A DNA stretch of 64,000 nt, taken from the NCBI RefSeq assembly GCF_030150285.1, contig NZ_JASLGE010000094.1, forward strand, positions 1-64,000. The letters are read 5' to 3'. The notes below the pieces were generated by a model. That model did no database searches, was not told the origin of the DNA, and was given only the letters and a program-made list of their open reading frames with translations. Shown here in pieces: positions 9,028 to 17,809 of the stretch. Each line of letters begins with the position of its first letter. Position 1 is the stretch's first letter. The stretch comes from Pseudomonas sp. (GTDB taxonomy: Bacteria > Pseudomonadota > Gammaproteobacteria > Pseudomonadales > Pseudomonadaceae). Both the position numbers and the translations under genes were made by a program.

Positions 9028-9396
9028 TTACTTGATCAGGCGCCAGGTGAAAGGATAGCGGTAGGCCACCCCGTCATTGGCCTTGACGCCTGCAATCACG
9101 ACCAGCACGACTGCGCCGATCAGTACCAGGCCAAGCAAGGCGAAACCCACCAGGACGAACATCAGCACGTAGCAAATGGCGGAGACAAGGGCGACCGTGA
9201 TCTGAAAGTTCAGGGCCTCCTTGCCTTGCTCGTCAATAAAGGGATCGCTCTCGCGCTTTACCTGCCAAAGGATCAGCGGGCCGATCAGGTTGCCAAACGG
9301 AAACCACATCCCCAGGAAAGCTGCAAAGTGACAAAACATGGCCCATTTTCGAGCTTCGCGGCTCGGTTTAGGGTTTGAAAGGTCTAATTCGCTCAT
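9028..9396 (-). CDS. DUF4870 domain-containing membrane protein
   Basis: A 122-residue inner-membrane protein. After a polar N terminus (1-17) it shows three to four hydrophobic segments (about 18-40, 66-88 and 85-105) and the family pattern HFAAFLGMWFPFGNLIGPLILW followed by a short acidic/basic loop. DUF4870 (Tic20-like fold) proteins have no established function in bacteria. A GGAG site precedes the ATG. It is 35 bases downstream of rph on the same strand and may share its transcript. Confidence 0.85.
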   Translation of the reverse strand: MSELDLSNPKPSREARKWAMFCHFAAFLGMWFPFGNLIGPLILWQVKRESDPFIDEQGKEALNFQITVALVSAICYVLMFVLVGFALLGLVLIGAVVLVVIAGVKANDGVAYRYPFTWRLIK

Positions 9397-9431
9397 GGTG
9401 CTCTCCGGGTGATGATTGACGGTTTAGACCC

Positions 9432-10154
9432 TCAATCGGCCAATGCGGCTTGCTGCAAGGCAAAAATTTCTGTCATGCCTTTTTGAGCCAGTGCAAGCAT
9501 GGCATTGAGCTCTTCAGGCTGGAACGGCGCGCCTTCGGCGGTGCCCTGAACTTCAATGAAGCCGCCGGAGCTGGTCATGACCACGTTCAGATCGGTTTCG
9601 GCAGCCGAATCTTCAGGGTAGTCCAGGTCGAGTACCGGCACGCCTTGGTACATGCCCACCGAGACAGCTGCAATCATTTGTTTTACAGGGTCGCCGCCCT
9701 TGAGGCCGCCCCGTTTCTTGATGACTTTCAACGCATCGACCAGAGCAACCATCGCGCCGGTAATAGAGGCTGTGCGGGTGCCGCCGTCGGCCTGGATGAC
9801 ATCGCAGTCGACGTACAGCGTAATGTCGCCCAACTTGGACATGTCCAGAGCGGCGCGCAGCGAGCGGCCGATCAGGCGCTGAATTTCCAGGGTGCGGCCA
9901 CCTTGCTTGCCACGGCTGGCTTCGCGCTGGTTACGCTCGCCAGTGGCGCGTGGCAGCATGCCGTATTCGGCGGTCAGCCAGCCTTGGCCCTGGCCTTTGA
10001 GGAAGCGCGGAACGCCGTTCTCGACGCTGACGGTGCAGATGACTTTGGTGTCACCGAACTCGACCAGTACAGAACCCTCTGCGTGTTTGGTGTAGTTGCG
10101 GGTGATGCGGATCGAGCGTAGCTGATCGGCAACGCGACCACTTGGACGTTTCAT
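9432..10154 (-). CDS. rph: Ribonuclease PH
   Basis: Phosphorolytic 3'-5' exoribonuclease that trims tRNA and other RNA 3' ends. The 240-residue protein is full length and contains the RNase PH core from residue 9. The phosphate-binding RTLEIQRLIGRSLRA segment lies near 87-100 and the DCDVIQADGGTRTASITGA active-site segment near 118-136. No truncation or frameshift is present, unlike the rph-1 allele of E. coli K-12. It is divergent from yicC, with about 265 bases between them. Confidence 0.96.
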   Translation of the reverse strand: MKRPSGRVADQLRSIRITRNYTKHAEGSVLVEFGDTKVICTVSVENGVPRFLKGQGQGWLTAEYGMLPRATGERNQREASRGKQGGRTLEIQRLIGRSLRAALDMSKLGDITLYVDCDVIQADGGTRTASITGAMVALVDALKVIKKRGGLKGGDPVKQMIAAVSVGMYQGVPVLDLDYPEDSAAETDLNVVMTSSGGFIEVQGTAEGAPFQPEELNAMLALAQKGMTEIFALQQAALAD

Positions 10155-10419
10155 GTGGGATACCTGTACGGGACGGAAAACTGCCGAGCATTATAAAGGC
10201 CGCGATCGATCAGGGCACATTTAAAACGCACACCTGAAGCCGCAGTCGCTGCCGAAGGGCTGCGCAGCAACCATTTTTCCAGAGCGCGCCGCCATCGCCA
10301 TCGGCCTTTATCTTTAGTGCTTTACGACAGACGTCATTTGGGGCACCCGCTGCACTGCGTTACAATCCGCCGCCTTAATGGCCATCAGGCTTCATTCATT
10401 GAATTGCGAGGTACCGTCC

Positions 10420-11283
10420 ATGGTGCACAGCATGACCGCCTTTGCCCGTGTTGAAAGCGCTGGCACTCAGGGCACCCTGAGCTGGGAGCTACGCTCGGTC
10501 AACAGCCGTTACCTGGAACCGCACCTGCGCTTGCCTGAATCGTTCCGCGACCTTGAAGGTGCCGTGCGAGAGGCTCTGCGTCAGGGAATATCCCGAGGCA
10601 AACTCGAATGCACGTTGCGTTTCACTGAGGAAACCACGGGCAAACCGCTGCAGGTCGACCGTGAGCGTGCGGCACAACTGGTCGCGGCGGCCGAAACCAT
10701 CGCCAGCCTCATCCAGCAGCCTGCTGCACTCAACCCGCTGGAAGTCCTGGCCTGGCCCGGTGTGTTGGTGGCGGATGCGAGCGACCCCCAGGCGTTGAAC
10801 GCCCAGGCGCTTGCACTGTTCAAGCAAGGGTTGCAAGAGTTGAAAGATGGCCGCGAGCGTGAGGGCGCAGAGCTGGCTCGGTTGATCAGCGAACGCCTGA
10901 CGTCGATCGAAAGCGATGTTGAGACCTTGCGCGAGTTGGTGCCTCAGATGCTGGCCACCCAGCGCCAAAAAGTGCTCGACCGCTTTGCCGATATGAAGGC
11001 AGAGCTGGATCCGCAGCGGCTTGAGCAAGAAATGGTCATGCTCGCGCAAAAAAGCGATGTGGCTGAAGAGCTTGACCGTCTGAGCACCCATATTCTGGAA
11101 GTGCGCCGCGTGTTGAAATCCGGCGGTGCCGCCGGCCGTCGTCTCGACTTCCTGATGCAAGAGCTTAACCGTGAGGCCAATACCCTGGGCTCAAAAGCAT
11201 TCGATCCGCGCAGCACCCAAGCGGCGGTCAACCTCAAAGTGTTGATCGAGCAGATGCGCGAACAAGTACAGAATATTGAGTAA
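10420..11283 (+). CDS. YicC family endoribonuclease
   Basis: A 287-residue YicC/YloC-type protein. It has the N-terminal domain opening MVHSMTAFARVE and the C-terminal DUF1803-like region ending in LNREANTLGSKA. In E. coli YicC is an endoribonuclease linked to turnover of the sRNA RyhB with PNPase; the role in Pseudomonas is inferred. I chose ATG 10420 because the conserved N terminus begins there and GCGAGG precedes it; an upstream in-frame ATG at 10378 adds 14 unconserved codons. gmk starts 13 bases after its stop, so yicC-gmk form an operon. Confidence 0.9.
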   Translation: MVHSMTAFARVESAGTQGTLSWELRSVNSRYLEPHLRLPESFRDLEGAVREALRQGISRGKLECTLRFTEETTGKPLQVDRERAAQLVAAAETIASLIQQPAALNPLEVLAWPGVLVADASDPQALNAQALALFKQGLQELKDGREREGAELARLISERLTSIESDVETLRELVPQMLATQRQKVLDRFADMKAELDPQRLEQEMVMLAQKSDVAEELDRLSTHILEVRRVLKSGGAAGRRLDFLMQELNREANTLGSKAFDPRSTQAAVNLKVLIEQMREQVQNIE

Positions 11284-11296
11284 GGCTCTCCCTGAC

Positions 11297-11917
11297 ATGA
11301 CCCACAGTACTGGCACCCTTTACATTATTTCCGCCCCTTCCGGCGCGGGGAAAAGCAGCTTGGTCAAGGCGCTGATCGACGTTGAGCCACAGATTCGCGT
11401 TTCAGTCTCGCACACCACCCGAGCCATGCGCCCCGGTGAAGTGAACGGCGTGCATTACCATTTCGTCGAGCGCGAAGACTTCGTGAAAATGATCGAGCAC
11501 GGTGATTTTCTGGAGCGTGCGGAAGTATTTGGCAACCTTTATGGCACGTCGCAGAGCTACTTGCAGCAGACCCTGGATGAAGGGCACGACCTGATTCTGG
11601 AAATCGACTGGCAAGGTGCCGAGCAAGTCCGCAAATTGATGCCCCAGGCGCGCTCTATCTTCATTCTGCCGCCGAGTCAGCAGGCTTTGCGTGACCGGCT
11701 GGACAACCGCGGGCAGGACAGCGCCGAGATCATTGACGGGCGCATGCGTGAGGCCGTGAGTGAAATGAGCCACTACGTCGACTACGACTACCTGATCATT
11801 AACGACGATTTTGCGGTAGCGCTTGATGATTTGAAGGCCATTTTCCATGCCAATCGACTAAAGCAGAAACGCCAGCAGCAGCGTTTCGGTAAATTGCTGG
11901 CCGAATTGCTTGGTTAA
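11297..11917 (+). CDS. gmk: Guanylate kinase
   Basis: Phosphorylates GMP to GDP with ATP. The 206-residue protein carries the P-loop SAPSGAGKSS near residues 12-21, the GMP-binding SHTTRAMRPGE near 44-54 and YGTSQ near 87. An in-frame codon at 11276 overlaps the yicC end, but ATG 11297 gives the usual N terminus just before GTLYIISAPSG and is preceded by TAAGG. With rpoZ and spoT it forms the gmk-rpoZ-spoT cluster that connects guanine nucleotide supply with (p)ppGpp metabolism. Confidence 0.95.
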   Translation: MTHSTGTLYIISAPSGAGKSSLVKALIDVEPQIRVSVSHTTRAMRPGEVNGVHYHFVEREDFVKMIEHGDFLERAEVFGNLYGTSQSYLQQTLDEGHDLILEIDWQGAEQVRKLMPQARSIFILPPSQQALRDRLDNRGQDSAEIIDGRMREAVSEMSHYVDYDYLIINDDFAVALDDLKAIFHANRLKQKRQQQRFGKLLAELLG

Positions 11918-11927
11918 ACAACGCTTC

Positions 11928-11952
11928 ACAAAGGCCCTGTAAGGGCTTTACA
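11928..11952 (+). terminator. Weak hairpin after gmk
   Basis: An imperfect AAAGGCCCT/AAGGGCTTT stem lies just after the gmk stop and ends in CTTTACATT rather than a long T run. It could reduce readthrough from gmk into rpoZ but is not a strong terminator. Confidence 0.35.
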
Positions 11953-12084
11953 TTGGCGCTTGTAGAGGTTTTGGGAGCGTGCTCGAAAAAACAGCGCTTC
12001 CCTAATCGCTGGTGATTTTTTAAACTGTTGAGTCCGCTCGCCCATCCGGGCAGCGCGCATATTGCATTTGCTACGAGGAAGACC

Positions 12085-12348
12085 ATGGCCCGCGTAACCG
12101 TTGAAGACTGCCTAGAACACGTGGATAACCGCTTTGAGCTGGTCATGCTGTCTACCAAGCGTGCCCGCCAACTGGCCACCGGTGGTAAAGAGCCTTTGGT
12201 TCAGTGGGAAAATGACAAGCCTACCGTTGTTGCCCTGCGTGAAATCGCAGAGGGCCTGATGAGCTACGAGTTTATCGCCAACGCTGAAATCGTCGAAGAC
12301 GAACCGCTGTTTGCAGCGTTCGAGGACGAGAACAACGAGGCGAACTAA
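12085..12348 (+). CDS. rpoZ: DNA-directed RNA polymerase omega subunit
   Basis: Small RNA polymerase subunit that helps assemble the beta' subunit and forms part of a (p)ppGpp binding site in enterobacterial enzymes. The 87-residue product begins MARVTVEDCLEHV, the standard omega N terminus, and contains the conserved RFELVMLSTKRARQL segment near residues 15-29 followed by an acidic tail. The ATG is preceded by CGAGGAAGA. It is followed 60 bases later by spoT, as in most gammaproteobacteria. Confidence 0.97.
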   Translation: MARVTVEDCLEHVDNRFELVMLSTKRARQLATGGKEPLVQWENDKPTVVALREIAEGLMSYEFIANAEIVEDEPLFAAFEDENNEAN

Positions 12349-12408
12349 GCCTATGCCCGGTCGACGTAGTACGGCGAAGGGTTCACAGTTTTGGCAGGAG
12401 GCTCCCTC

Positions 12409-14514
12409 GTGCCGAGCATAGACGCCCTCGCCGATCGCTTGTCGGCCTACCTCAGTGCGGACCAGGTCAATCTGGTCCGACGAGCGTATTTCTACGCAGA
12501 ACAAGCCCACGACGGCCAACGCCGGCGTAGCGGCGAACCTTACGTTACGCACCCGCTGGCAGTCGCCAATATCCTTGCCGATATGCACATGGACCATCAA
12601 AGCCTGATGGCGGCCATGCTCCATGACGTTATCGAAGACACGGGTATTGCCAAGGAAGCGCTGGTTGCGCAATTTGGCGACACGGTTGCCGACCTGGTAG
12701 ATGGGGTCAGCAAACTGACCCAGATGAACTTCGAAACCAAGGCCGAAGCCCAAGCGGAAAACTTCCAGAAAATGGCAATGGCCATGGCGCGGGACATTCG
12801 CGTCATTCTGGTAAAGCTGGCTGATCGCCTGCACAACATGCGGACGCTCGAAGTGTTATCCGGCGAAAAGCGCCGGCGCATTGCCAAGGAAACCCTGGAA
12901 ATCTACGCGCCCATCGCCAACCGGCTGGGTATGCACAACATTCGTATCGAATTTGAAGATCTCGGTTTCAAGGCGATGTACCCAATGCGCTCCGCGCGCA
13001 TTTACCAGGCGGTCAAACGTGCCCGGGGCAACCGCAAAGAAATCGTCAATAAAATTGAAGAGTCGCTCAGTCACTGCCTGGCCGTCGATGGCATTCAAGG
13101 TGAAGTGAGCGGTCGCCAAAAGCACATTTATGGCATCTACAAAAAGATGCGCGGCAAGCGTCGTGCCTTCAACGAAATCATGGACGTGTATGCGTTCCGG
13201 ATCATCGTCGACAAAGTAGACACCTGCTACCGTGTGCTGGGCGCTGTACATAATTTGTACAAGCCCCTGCCGGGGCGCTTCAAGGACTACATCGCGATTC
13301 CTAAGGCCAACGGCTATCAGTCGTTGCATACCACGTTGTTTGGCATGCATGGCGTACCGATCGAAATCCAGATCCGTACCCGTGAAATGGAAGAAATGGC
13401 CAACAACGGCATCGCCGCCCACTGGCTGTATAAATCCAGTGGCGACGAGCAGCACACCGGCACTCACGCCCGGGCGCGACAATGGGTCAAGGGTGTGCTG
13501 GAAATGCAGCAGCGCGCCGGCAACTCCCTCGAATTTATCGAGAGTGTGAAAATCGACCTGTTCCCGGACGAGGTCTACGTTTTCACCCCCAAAGGCCGGA
13601 TCATGGAGTTGCCCAAAGGCTCCACAGCGGTCGATTTTGCCTATGCGGTGCACACCGACGTGGGCAACAGCTGCATTGCGTGCCGTATCAATCGCCGCCT
13701 TGCACCGTTGTCTGAGCCCCTGCAAAGCGGTTCCACGGTCGAGATCGTCAGCGCGCCGGGTGCACGCCCCAACCCGGCCTGGCTCAACTTTGTGGTCACC
13801 GGCAAAGCCCGTACGCACATCCGCCATGCCCTCAAGCTGCAGCGTCGTTCTGAATCGGTAAGCCTGGGTGAGCGTTTGCTCAACAAAGTGCTGAACGGTT
13901 TCAACAGTGCGTTGGACAAAATTCCGGCCGAGCGCATCCAGGCCATTCTCAGCGAATACCGGCTTGAGCAGGCAGAAGACCTGCTTGAGGACATTGGCTT
14001 GGGCAACCGCATGGCCTACGTCGTGGCGCGGCGTTTGCTGGGCGAAGGTGAGCAATTGCCAAGCCCTGAAGGCCCGCTGGCCATTCGCGGTACTGAAGGC
14101 CTGGTGCTTAGCTACGCCAAGTGCTGCACGCCGATCCCGGGTGACCCGATTGTGGGCCATCTGTCGGCAGGCAAAGGCATGGTTGTGCACCTGGACAACT
14201 GCCGCAATATCAGTGAAATCCGGCATAACCCCGAAAAATGCGTTCAGTTGTCGTGGGCCAAGGACGTGACCGGCGAATTCAACGTTGAATTGCGTGTCGA
14301 ACTGGAGCATCAGCGTGGCCTGATTGCGCTGCTGGCAAGTAGCGTCAACGCGGCTGACGGCAATATCGAGAAAATCAGCATGGACGAGCGGGATGGTCGC
14401 ATCAGCGTGGTCCAGCTGGTGGTCAGCGTACACGACCGTGTGCACCTGGCCCGCGTGATCAAAAAACTGCGTGCCCTTGCCGGGGTCATTCGCATCACTC
14501 GCATGCGTGCGTAG
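12409..14514 (+). CDS. spoT: Bifunctional (p)ppGpp synthetase/hydrolase SpoT
   Basis: Controls stringent-response alarmone levels with opposing hydrolase and synthetase activities. The 701-residue protein has the HD hydrolase domain with catalytic HD at residues 72-73 (HDVIEDT), the synthetase domain (about 230-350, with KDYIAIPKANGYQSLHT), the TGS domain (about 385-445), the helical/CC region and the C-terminal ACT domain (about 625-700). I chose GTG 12409: a very strong GGCAGGAGG site lies 7-8 bases upstream, and homologues begin at this residue. The in-frame codon at 12391 would lie upstream of that site. ridA follows. Confidence 0.96.
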   Translation: MPSIDALADRLSAYLSADQVNLVRRAYFYAEQAHDGQRRRSGEPYVTHPLAVANILADMHMDHQSLMAAMLHDVIEDTGIAKEALVAQFGDTVADLVDGVSKLTQMNFETKAEAQAENFQKMAMAMARDIRVILVKLADRLHNMRTLEVLSGEKRRRIAKETLEIYAPIANRLGMHNIRIEFEDLGFKAMYPMRSARIYQAVKRARGNRKEIVNKIEESLSHCLAVDGIQGEVSGRQKHIYGIYKKMRGKRRAFNEIMDVYAFRIIVDKVDTCYRVLGAVHNLYKPLPGRFKDYIAIPKANGYQSLHTTLFGMHGVPIEIQIRTREMEEMANNGIAAHWLYKSSGDEQHTGTHARARQWVKGVLEMQQRAGNSLEFIESVKIDLFPDEVYVFTPKGRIMELPKGSTAVDFAYAVHTDVGNSCIACRINRRLAPLSEPLQSGSTVEIVSAPGARPNPAWLNFVVTGKARTHIRHALKLQRRSESVSLGERLLNKVLNGFNSALDKIPAERIQAILSEYRLEQAEDLLEDIGLGNRMAYVVARRLLGEGEQLPSPEGPLAIRGTEGLVLSYAKCCTPIPGDPIVGHLSAGKGMVVHLDNCRNISEIRHNPEKCVQLSWAKDVTGEFNVELRVELEHQRGLIALLASSVNAADGNIEKISMDERDGRISVVQLVVSVHDRVHLARVIKKLRALAGVIRITRMRA

Positions 14515-14550
14515 CTCGCTCACAAAGCCGCTCATTACAAGGAGTCATTC

Positions 14551-14931
14551 ATGACCAAGACTGTTATCACCAGCGACAAGGCACCTGCTGCCATCGGTAC
14601 TTACTCCCAGGCAATCAAGGCTGGCAACACGGTCTATATGTCGGGTCAGATCCCGCTGGACCCAAAAACCATGGAGTTGGTTGAAGGCTTTGAAGCGCAG
14701 ACCATTCAGGTGTTTGAAAACCTGAAGTCGGTGGCTGAAGCTGCCGGTGGTTCGTTCAAGGACATCGTCAAACTGAACATTTTCCTGACGGACCTGAGCC
14801 ACTTTGCCAAGGTCAACGAGATCATGGGCACCTACTTCGAACAACCTTACCCCGCGCGCGCAGCCATCGGCGTTGCAGCCCTGCCGAAGGGTTCGCAGGT
14901 TGAAATGGACGCTATCCTGGTGATTGAGTAA
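14551..14931 (+). CDS. ridA: RidA family 2-iminobutanoate/2-iminopropanoate deaminase
   Basis: Trimeric enzyme that hydrolyses reactive enamine/imine products of PLP enzymes such as threonine dehydratase. The 126-residue protein has the normal size and motifs: IGTYSQAIKAGNTVYMSGQ at the N terminus and the substrate-carboxylate arginine in YPARAAIGVAALPKG near residue 105, with the closing VEMDAI segment. An AAGGAG site precedes ATG. It lies 36 bases after spoT, a conserved spoT-ridA pairing in pseudomonads. Confidence 0.95.
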   Translation: MTKTVITSDKAPAAIGTYSQAIKAGNTVYMSGQIPLDPKTMELVEGFEAQTIQVFENLKSVAEAAGGSFKDIVKLNIFLTDLSHFAKVNEIMGTYFEQPYPARAAIGVAALPKGSQVEMDAILVIE

Positions 14932-14938
14932 CACCCTC

Positions 14939-14962
14939 GGCGCAGCGCCTTCATGCTGCGCC
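14939..14962 (+). terminator. GC-rich hairpin after ridA
   Basis: A perfect 8-base-pair stem, GGCGCAGC/GCTGCGCC with an 8-base loop, starts 7 bases after the ridA stop. A run of C rather than T follows, so it may protect the 3' end rather than terminate. Confidence 0.4.
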
Positions 14963-14997
14963 AACCCCCCGCTCTCTCGCGTTAAAAGGATCCCACC

Positions 14998-15735
14998 ATG
15001 CGCCATGCGCTCGCTCTCTCATTGCTCACCCTTTTTCTGAGTGGCTGTGCCAGCGAACCCGCCAACCGCGATATCAGTGGCGTTTGGGTCAATCAGGCTG
15101 CCATCGATGCGGCGGCAAAGGGTGGTCATTTGCGCGAAGCCCTGCTGGCCAACGGGCCTACGCTTGAGTGGGACATCGACACCCAAAGTGCCCAAGCCCG
15201 CTATACCAACGGTTTTGAAAACGTCGAAGGCAAGCTGACACCAGAGGCCCGTGATACCTGGCAGGTCAGCTTTTATGGCAGCTCGGCTACGACGTTGTCC
15301 CTGGAGGGCGATGAATTGGTTCAGGCCGCGTCAGAGGCGGATCCCCAGCAGGTGTTTCGCCGTTCGGCGGCGAGCGTCGCCCGCGAACCTTTGGGAACGC
15401 GTTTTGATACAGCACTCAAAACGGCTTATCTGGGCGGGCAATGGCGTGTTGTCAGTGGTCAGGGGCAAGGCCGTTCGGTGACGTTCATGCCGAGTGGCCA
15501 ACTTGTAGGGCTACCGGGTATCACGGCTTACGCGCTGTGCCTGGCGGGGGACTGTGCGTCAATGAGTGGCGAGTACGACAGCCTTTGGCTGGAGCAGGGC
15601 TCGACCGGCGCGGCGCATCTCTTTGTGCGAAAGGGTCGTCAGTTAGAGATTTTCGAAGCGCTGGATGCTTCTGAGCCAGACGAAATGCCTCAGTTTTACC
15701 CCGGTAAACGCGAGTGGTTGCTGGAGAAGCAGTAG
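14998..15735 (+). CDS. Putative lipoprotein of unknown function
   Basis: A 245-residue protein with a lipoprotein signal: hydrophobic residues 5-14 followed by the lipobox LSGC, placing the modified cysteine at 17. The mature part is mostly beta-like with no catalytic motif that I recognise; it mentions neither metal nor nucleotide signatures. An AAAAGGATCC ribosome region precedes ATG. It is convergent with the epimerase gene. Between them (15752-15769) is a small GAGCGC/GCGCTC hairpin without a T run. Envelope location is supported; any function would be a guess. Confidence 0.75.
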   Translation: MRHALALSLLTLFLSGCASEPANRDISGVWVNQAAIDAAAKGGHLREALLANGPTLEWDIDTQSAQARYTNGFENVEGKLTPEARDTWQVSFYGSSATTLSLEGDELVQAASEADPQQVFRRSAASVAREPLGTRFDTALKTAYLGGQWRVVSGQGQGRSVTFMPSGQLVGLPGITAYALCLAGDCASMSGEYDSLWLEQGSTGAAHLFVRKGRQLEIFEALDASEPDEMPQFYPGKREWLLEKQ

Positions 15736-15780
15736 CCGCCTACGTCAGCAGGAGCGCCATTCAGCGCTCATGCACAGGCT

Positions 15781-16632
15781 TCAACCCTTCAATATCTCGG
15801 CATAGCCTTCGCGGTAGCTTGGGTAGCGCGGCTCCCAGCCCAATGCCTTGGCGCGTGCATTGCTGCAACGCTTGCTGCCTGCCCGGCGGATGCTCGCCTC
15901 TTCAGCCCATTCGGTAACACCCAGGCGCTCACGCAGCCAGCCTACGACTTCGGCCAAAGGGGCCGGGTCGTTATCGACGCCAATGTAACAATTTTCCAGC
16001 TTCAGGCCTTTTCGGTCAGCCTCAAGCAAAAACGCAAGTAACCCGCCAGCATCGTCTGCGTGAATCCGGTTGGCATAGACCGGTGGATCGACCGCGACGC
16101 GGTAGCCTTTGCGCACTTGGCCCAGCATCCATTCGCGGCCCGGTCCGTAGATTCCGGTCAGGCGCACAACCGTAGCAGGCAGGCCGCTTTCAAGCGCTAC
16201 GCGCTCAGCGTCTAGCATGATACGGCCTGAGTAATTTGTCGCTTGGGCCGGTGATGCTTCATCCACCCATTCAGCATTTTTTTGTACATAAACCCCGCTG
16301 CTGGACACAAACAACAGGCGTTTGGGGTGCTGGTCGTGTTGCTTTAGCCAGCTCAGCGTATGTTGCAGGCCGTCCACGTAAGCCGCTTGGTAACCTGCCT
16401 CATCGTGAGCGGTGGCGGCCGTGCTGTACACCACGTAATCGATAGGGCCCGTTGGCCACTGTGCTGGGCACTGAGTGTCGAACAGGTCGCCCGCGATGCC
16501 GTGCACGCCGGCCGGCAAGCGGTCGATGGAGCGTCGCAGCCCGTAGACATGCCATTCATTGGCCAGCAATTGAGTCGCCAGGCGGCTCCCGATATCACCG
16601 CATCCAACGATCAAAACAGACGGTTTGGACAT
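15781..16632 (-). CDS. NAD(P)-dependent epimerase/SDR family oxidoreductase
   Basis: A 283-residue extended short-chain dehydrogenase similar to YeeZ. The N-terminal Rossmann dinucleotide motif reads GCGDIGSRLA at about 10-19, a variant of GxxGxxG. The hydrophobic strand VVYSTAATA is near 68-76, and SSSGVY near 111-116 supplies the usual catalytic-serine region. The Tyr-x3-Lys motif is not clear, so the protein may bind the cofactor without classical dehydrogenase chemistry. It is divergent from exbB across a 187-base region with a palindrome. Confidence 0.85.
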   Translation of the reverse strand: MSKPSVLIVGCGDIGSRLATQLLANEWHVYGLRRSIDRLPAGVHGIAGDLFDTQCPAQWPTGPIDYVVYSTAATAHDEAGYQAAYVDGLQHTLSWLKQHDQHPKRLLFVSSSGVYVQKNAEWVDEASPAQATNYSGRIMLDAERVALESGLPATVVRLTGIYGPGREWMLGQVRKGYRVAVDPPVYANRIHADDAGGLLAFLLEADRKGLKLENCYIGVDNDPAPLAEVVGWLRERLGVTEWAEEASIRRAGSKRCSNARAKALGWEPRYPSYREGYAEILKG

Positions 16633-16701
16633 TCAAAACTCCAAATGAGGGGTCACAAAACTGTAGGAAAAGCTTCGACCTTGGTAGGTCATTTCGAAAA
16701 A

Positions 16702-16723
16702 AACAAAGGCAATTGCTTTTGTT
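16702..16723. promoter_or_regulatory. Near-perfect 22-base palindrome upstream of exbB
   Basis: The left half AACAAAGGCAA and right half TTGCTTTTGTT are inverted copies with one mismatched pair, centred on AATT. It lies 97 bases before the exbB start and 70 bases before the divergent epimerase gene. It does not match the 19-base Fur consensus well. AT-rich sequence at 16724-16752 just downstream is a weaker Fur-like candidate. Confidence 0.5.
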
Positions 16724-16819
16724 AACAAGAATTACTTGCAATAATAACGCATCGTTTGCCCAGGGTATTAAGCCGCGTTGTAGGGCAGTTCATCTATTCT
16801 CTCTTCAGGTCCGGCTAGC

Positions 16820-17803
16820 ATGACACGCAATCAACCCACCGCTTCGCCAACCCCGCTTTCGAGCCCTAAACGCGTCTGGCGTGGGCTTGCAGTGCTGATG
16901 TTCAGCCTGTTGCTGGCACCTGCTGCCACCTTCGCCGACGAGCCGGCGGCGGCCGCTGCACAGCCGACGACTGAAGCCGTAGCCCCGGCACCGGCCTTGG
17001 CTGCTCCGGGTGTTGCTGATCCGGCCGAGTCTGAAGGCTCTGTAGTCTCTGGTGAAGATGCGCCTCAAGTGATCGCTGAAGAAGACAACAGCTTGGGCAT
17101 GGCCCATGATCTGTCGCCTTGGGGTATGTACAAAAACGCTGACATCGTCGTGAAAATCGTCATGATCGGCTTGGCGATTGCATCGATCATCACTTGGACC
17201 ATCTGGATTGCCAAAGGCTTTGAAGTCTTGGGTGCCAAGCGTCGTTTGCGCGCCGAAATCGTAAGCCTCAAGAAAGCCCGCACACTGAAAGAAGCGAGCG
17301 AATCCGCTACAAAAGAAGGTACGTTGGCGCATCTGTTGGTGCAAGACGCCCTGGAAGAGATGCGTTTGTCGGCTAACAGCCGCGAAAAAGAAGGTATCAA
17401 GGAGCGCGTAAGCTTCCGTCTCGAGCGTCTGGTAGCGGCGTGCGGTCGTAACATGAGCAGCGGTACGGGCGTCCTTGCGACGATCGGTTCGACAGCACCG
17501 TTTGTCGGTCTGTTCGGTACGGTATGGGGCATCATGAACAGCTTTATCGGCATCGCCAAAACCCAAACCACCAACCTGGCCGTTGTGGCTCCTGGTATTG
17601 CCGAAGCGCTGCTGGCCACGGCTTTGGGTCTGGTTGCCGCCATTCCGGCAGTGGTGATTTACAACGTATTTGCCCGCTCCATCACCGGCTACAAAGCCCA
17701 GGTGGCAGACGCGTCGGCCGAAGTGTTGTTGTTGGTCAGCCGTGACCTCGACCACTTGCCGCCCGAGCGCAACTCGCAACCGCACATGGTGAAAGTGGGG
17801 TAA
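16820..17803 (+). CDS. exbB: TonB-system energiser ExbB
   Basis: Inner-membrane proton-channel subunit (MotA/TolQ/ExbB family) that with ExbD energises TonB for siderophore and vitamin B12 uptake. The 327-residue protein has the long Pseudomonas form: signal-like segment at 20-38, Ala/Pro-rich periplasmic stretch to about 90, first membrane helix near 112-133, large cytoplasmic loop, and two helices near 215-240 and 255-285 with GLFGTVWGIM and ALLATALGLVAAIPAVVIYN. exbD follows after 6 bases and tonB overlaps exbD. Iron regulation through Fur is expected for the family but no clear Fur box is visible. Confidence 0.95.
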   Translation: MTRNQPTASPTPLSSPKRVWRGLAVLMFSLLLAPAATFADEPAAAAAQPTTEAVAPAPALAAPGVADPAESEGSVVSGEDAPQVIAEEDNSLGMAHDLSPWGMYKNADIVVKIVMIGLAIASIITWTIWIAKGFEVLGAKRRLRAEIVSLKKARTLKEASESATKEGTLAHLLVQDALEEMRLSANSREKEGIKERVSFRLERLVAACGRNMSSGTGVLATIGSTAPFVGLFGTVWGIMNSFIGIAKTQTTNLAVVAPGIAEALLATALGLVAAIPAVVIYNVFARSITGYKAQVADASAEVLLLVSRDLDHLPPERNSQPHMVKVG

Positions 17804-17809
17804 TCGGCC

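Noticed and set aside
12856..14535. 559-codon minus-strand frame opposite spoT
   Set aside because: Shadow of spoT codon bias. The sequence is His/Gln/Val-rich in the way antisense frames typically are.
16724..16752. Fur box before exbB
   Set aside because: AT-rich with partial similarity only; the match to the 19-base consensus is too poor to call.
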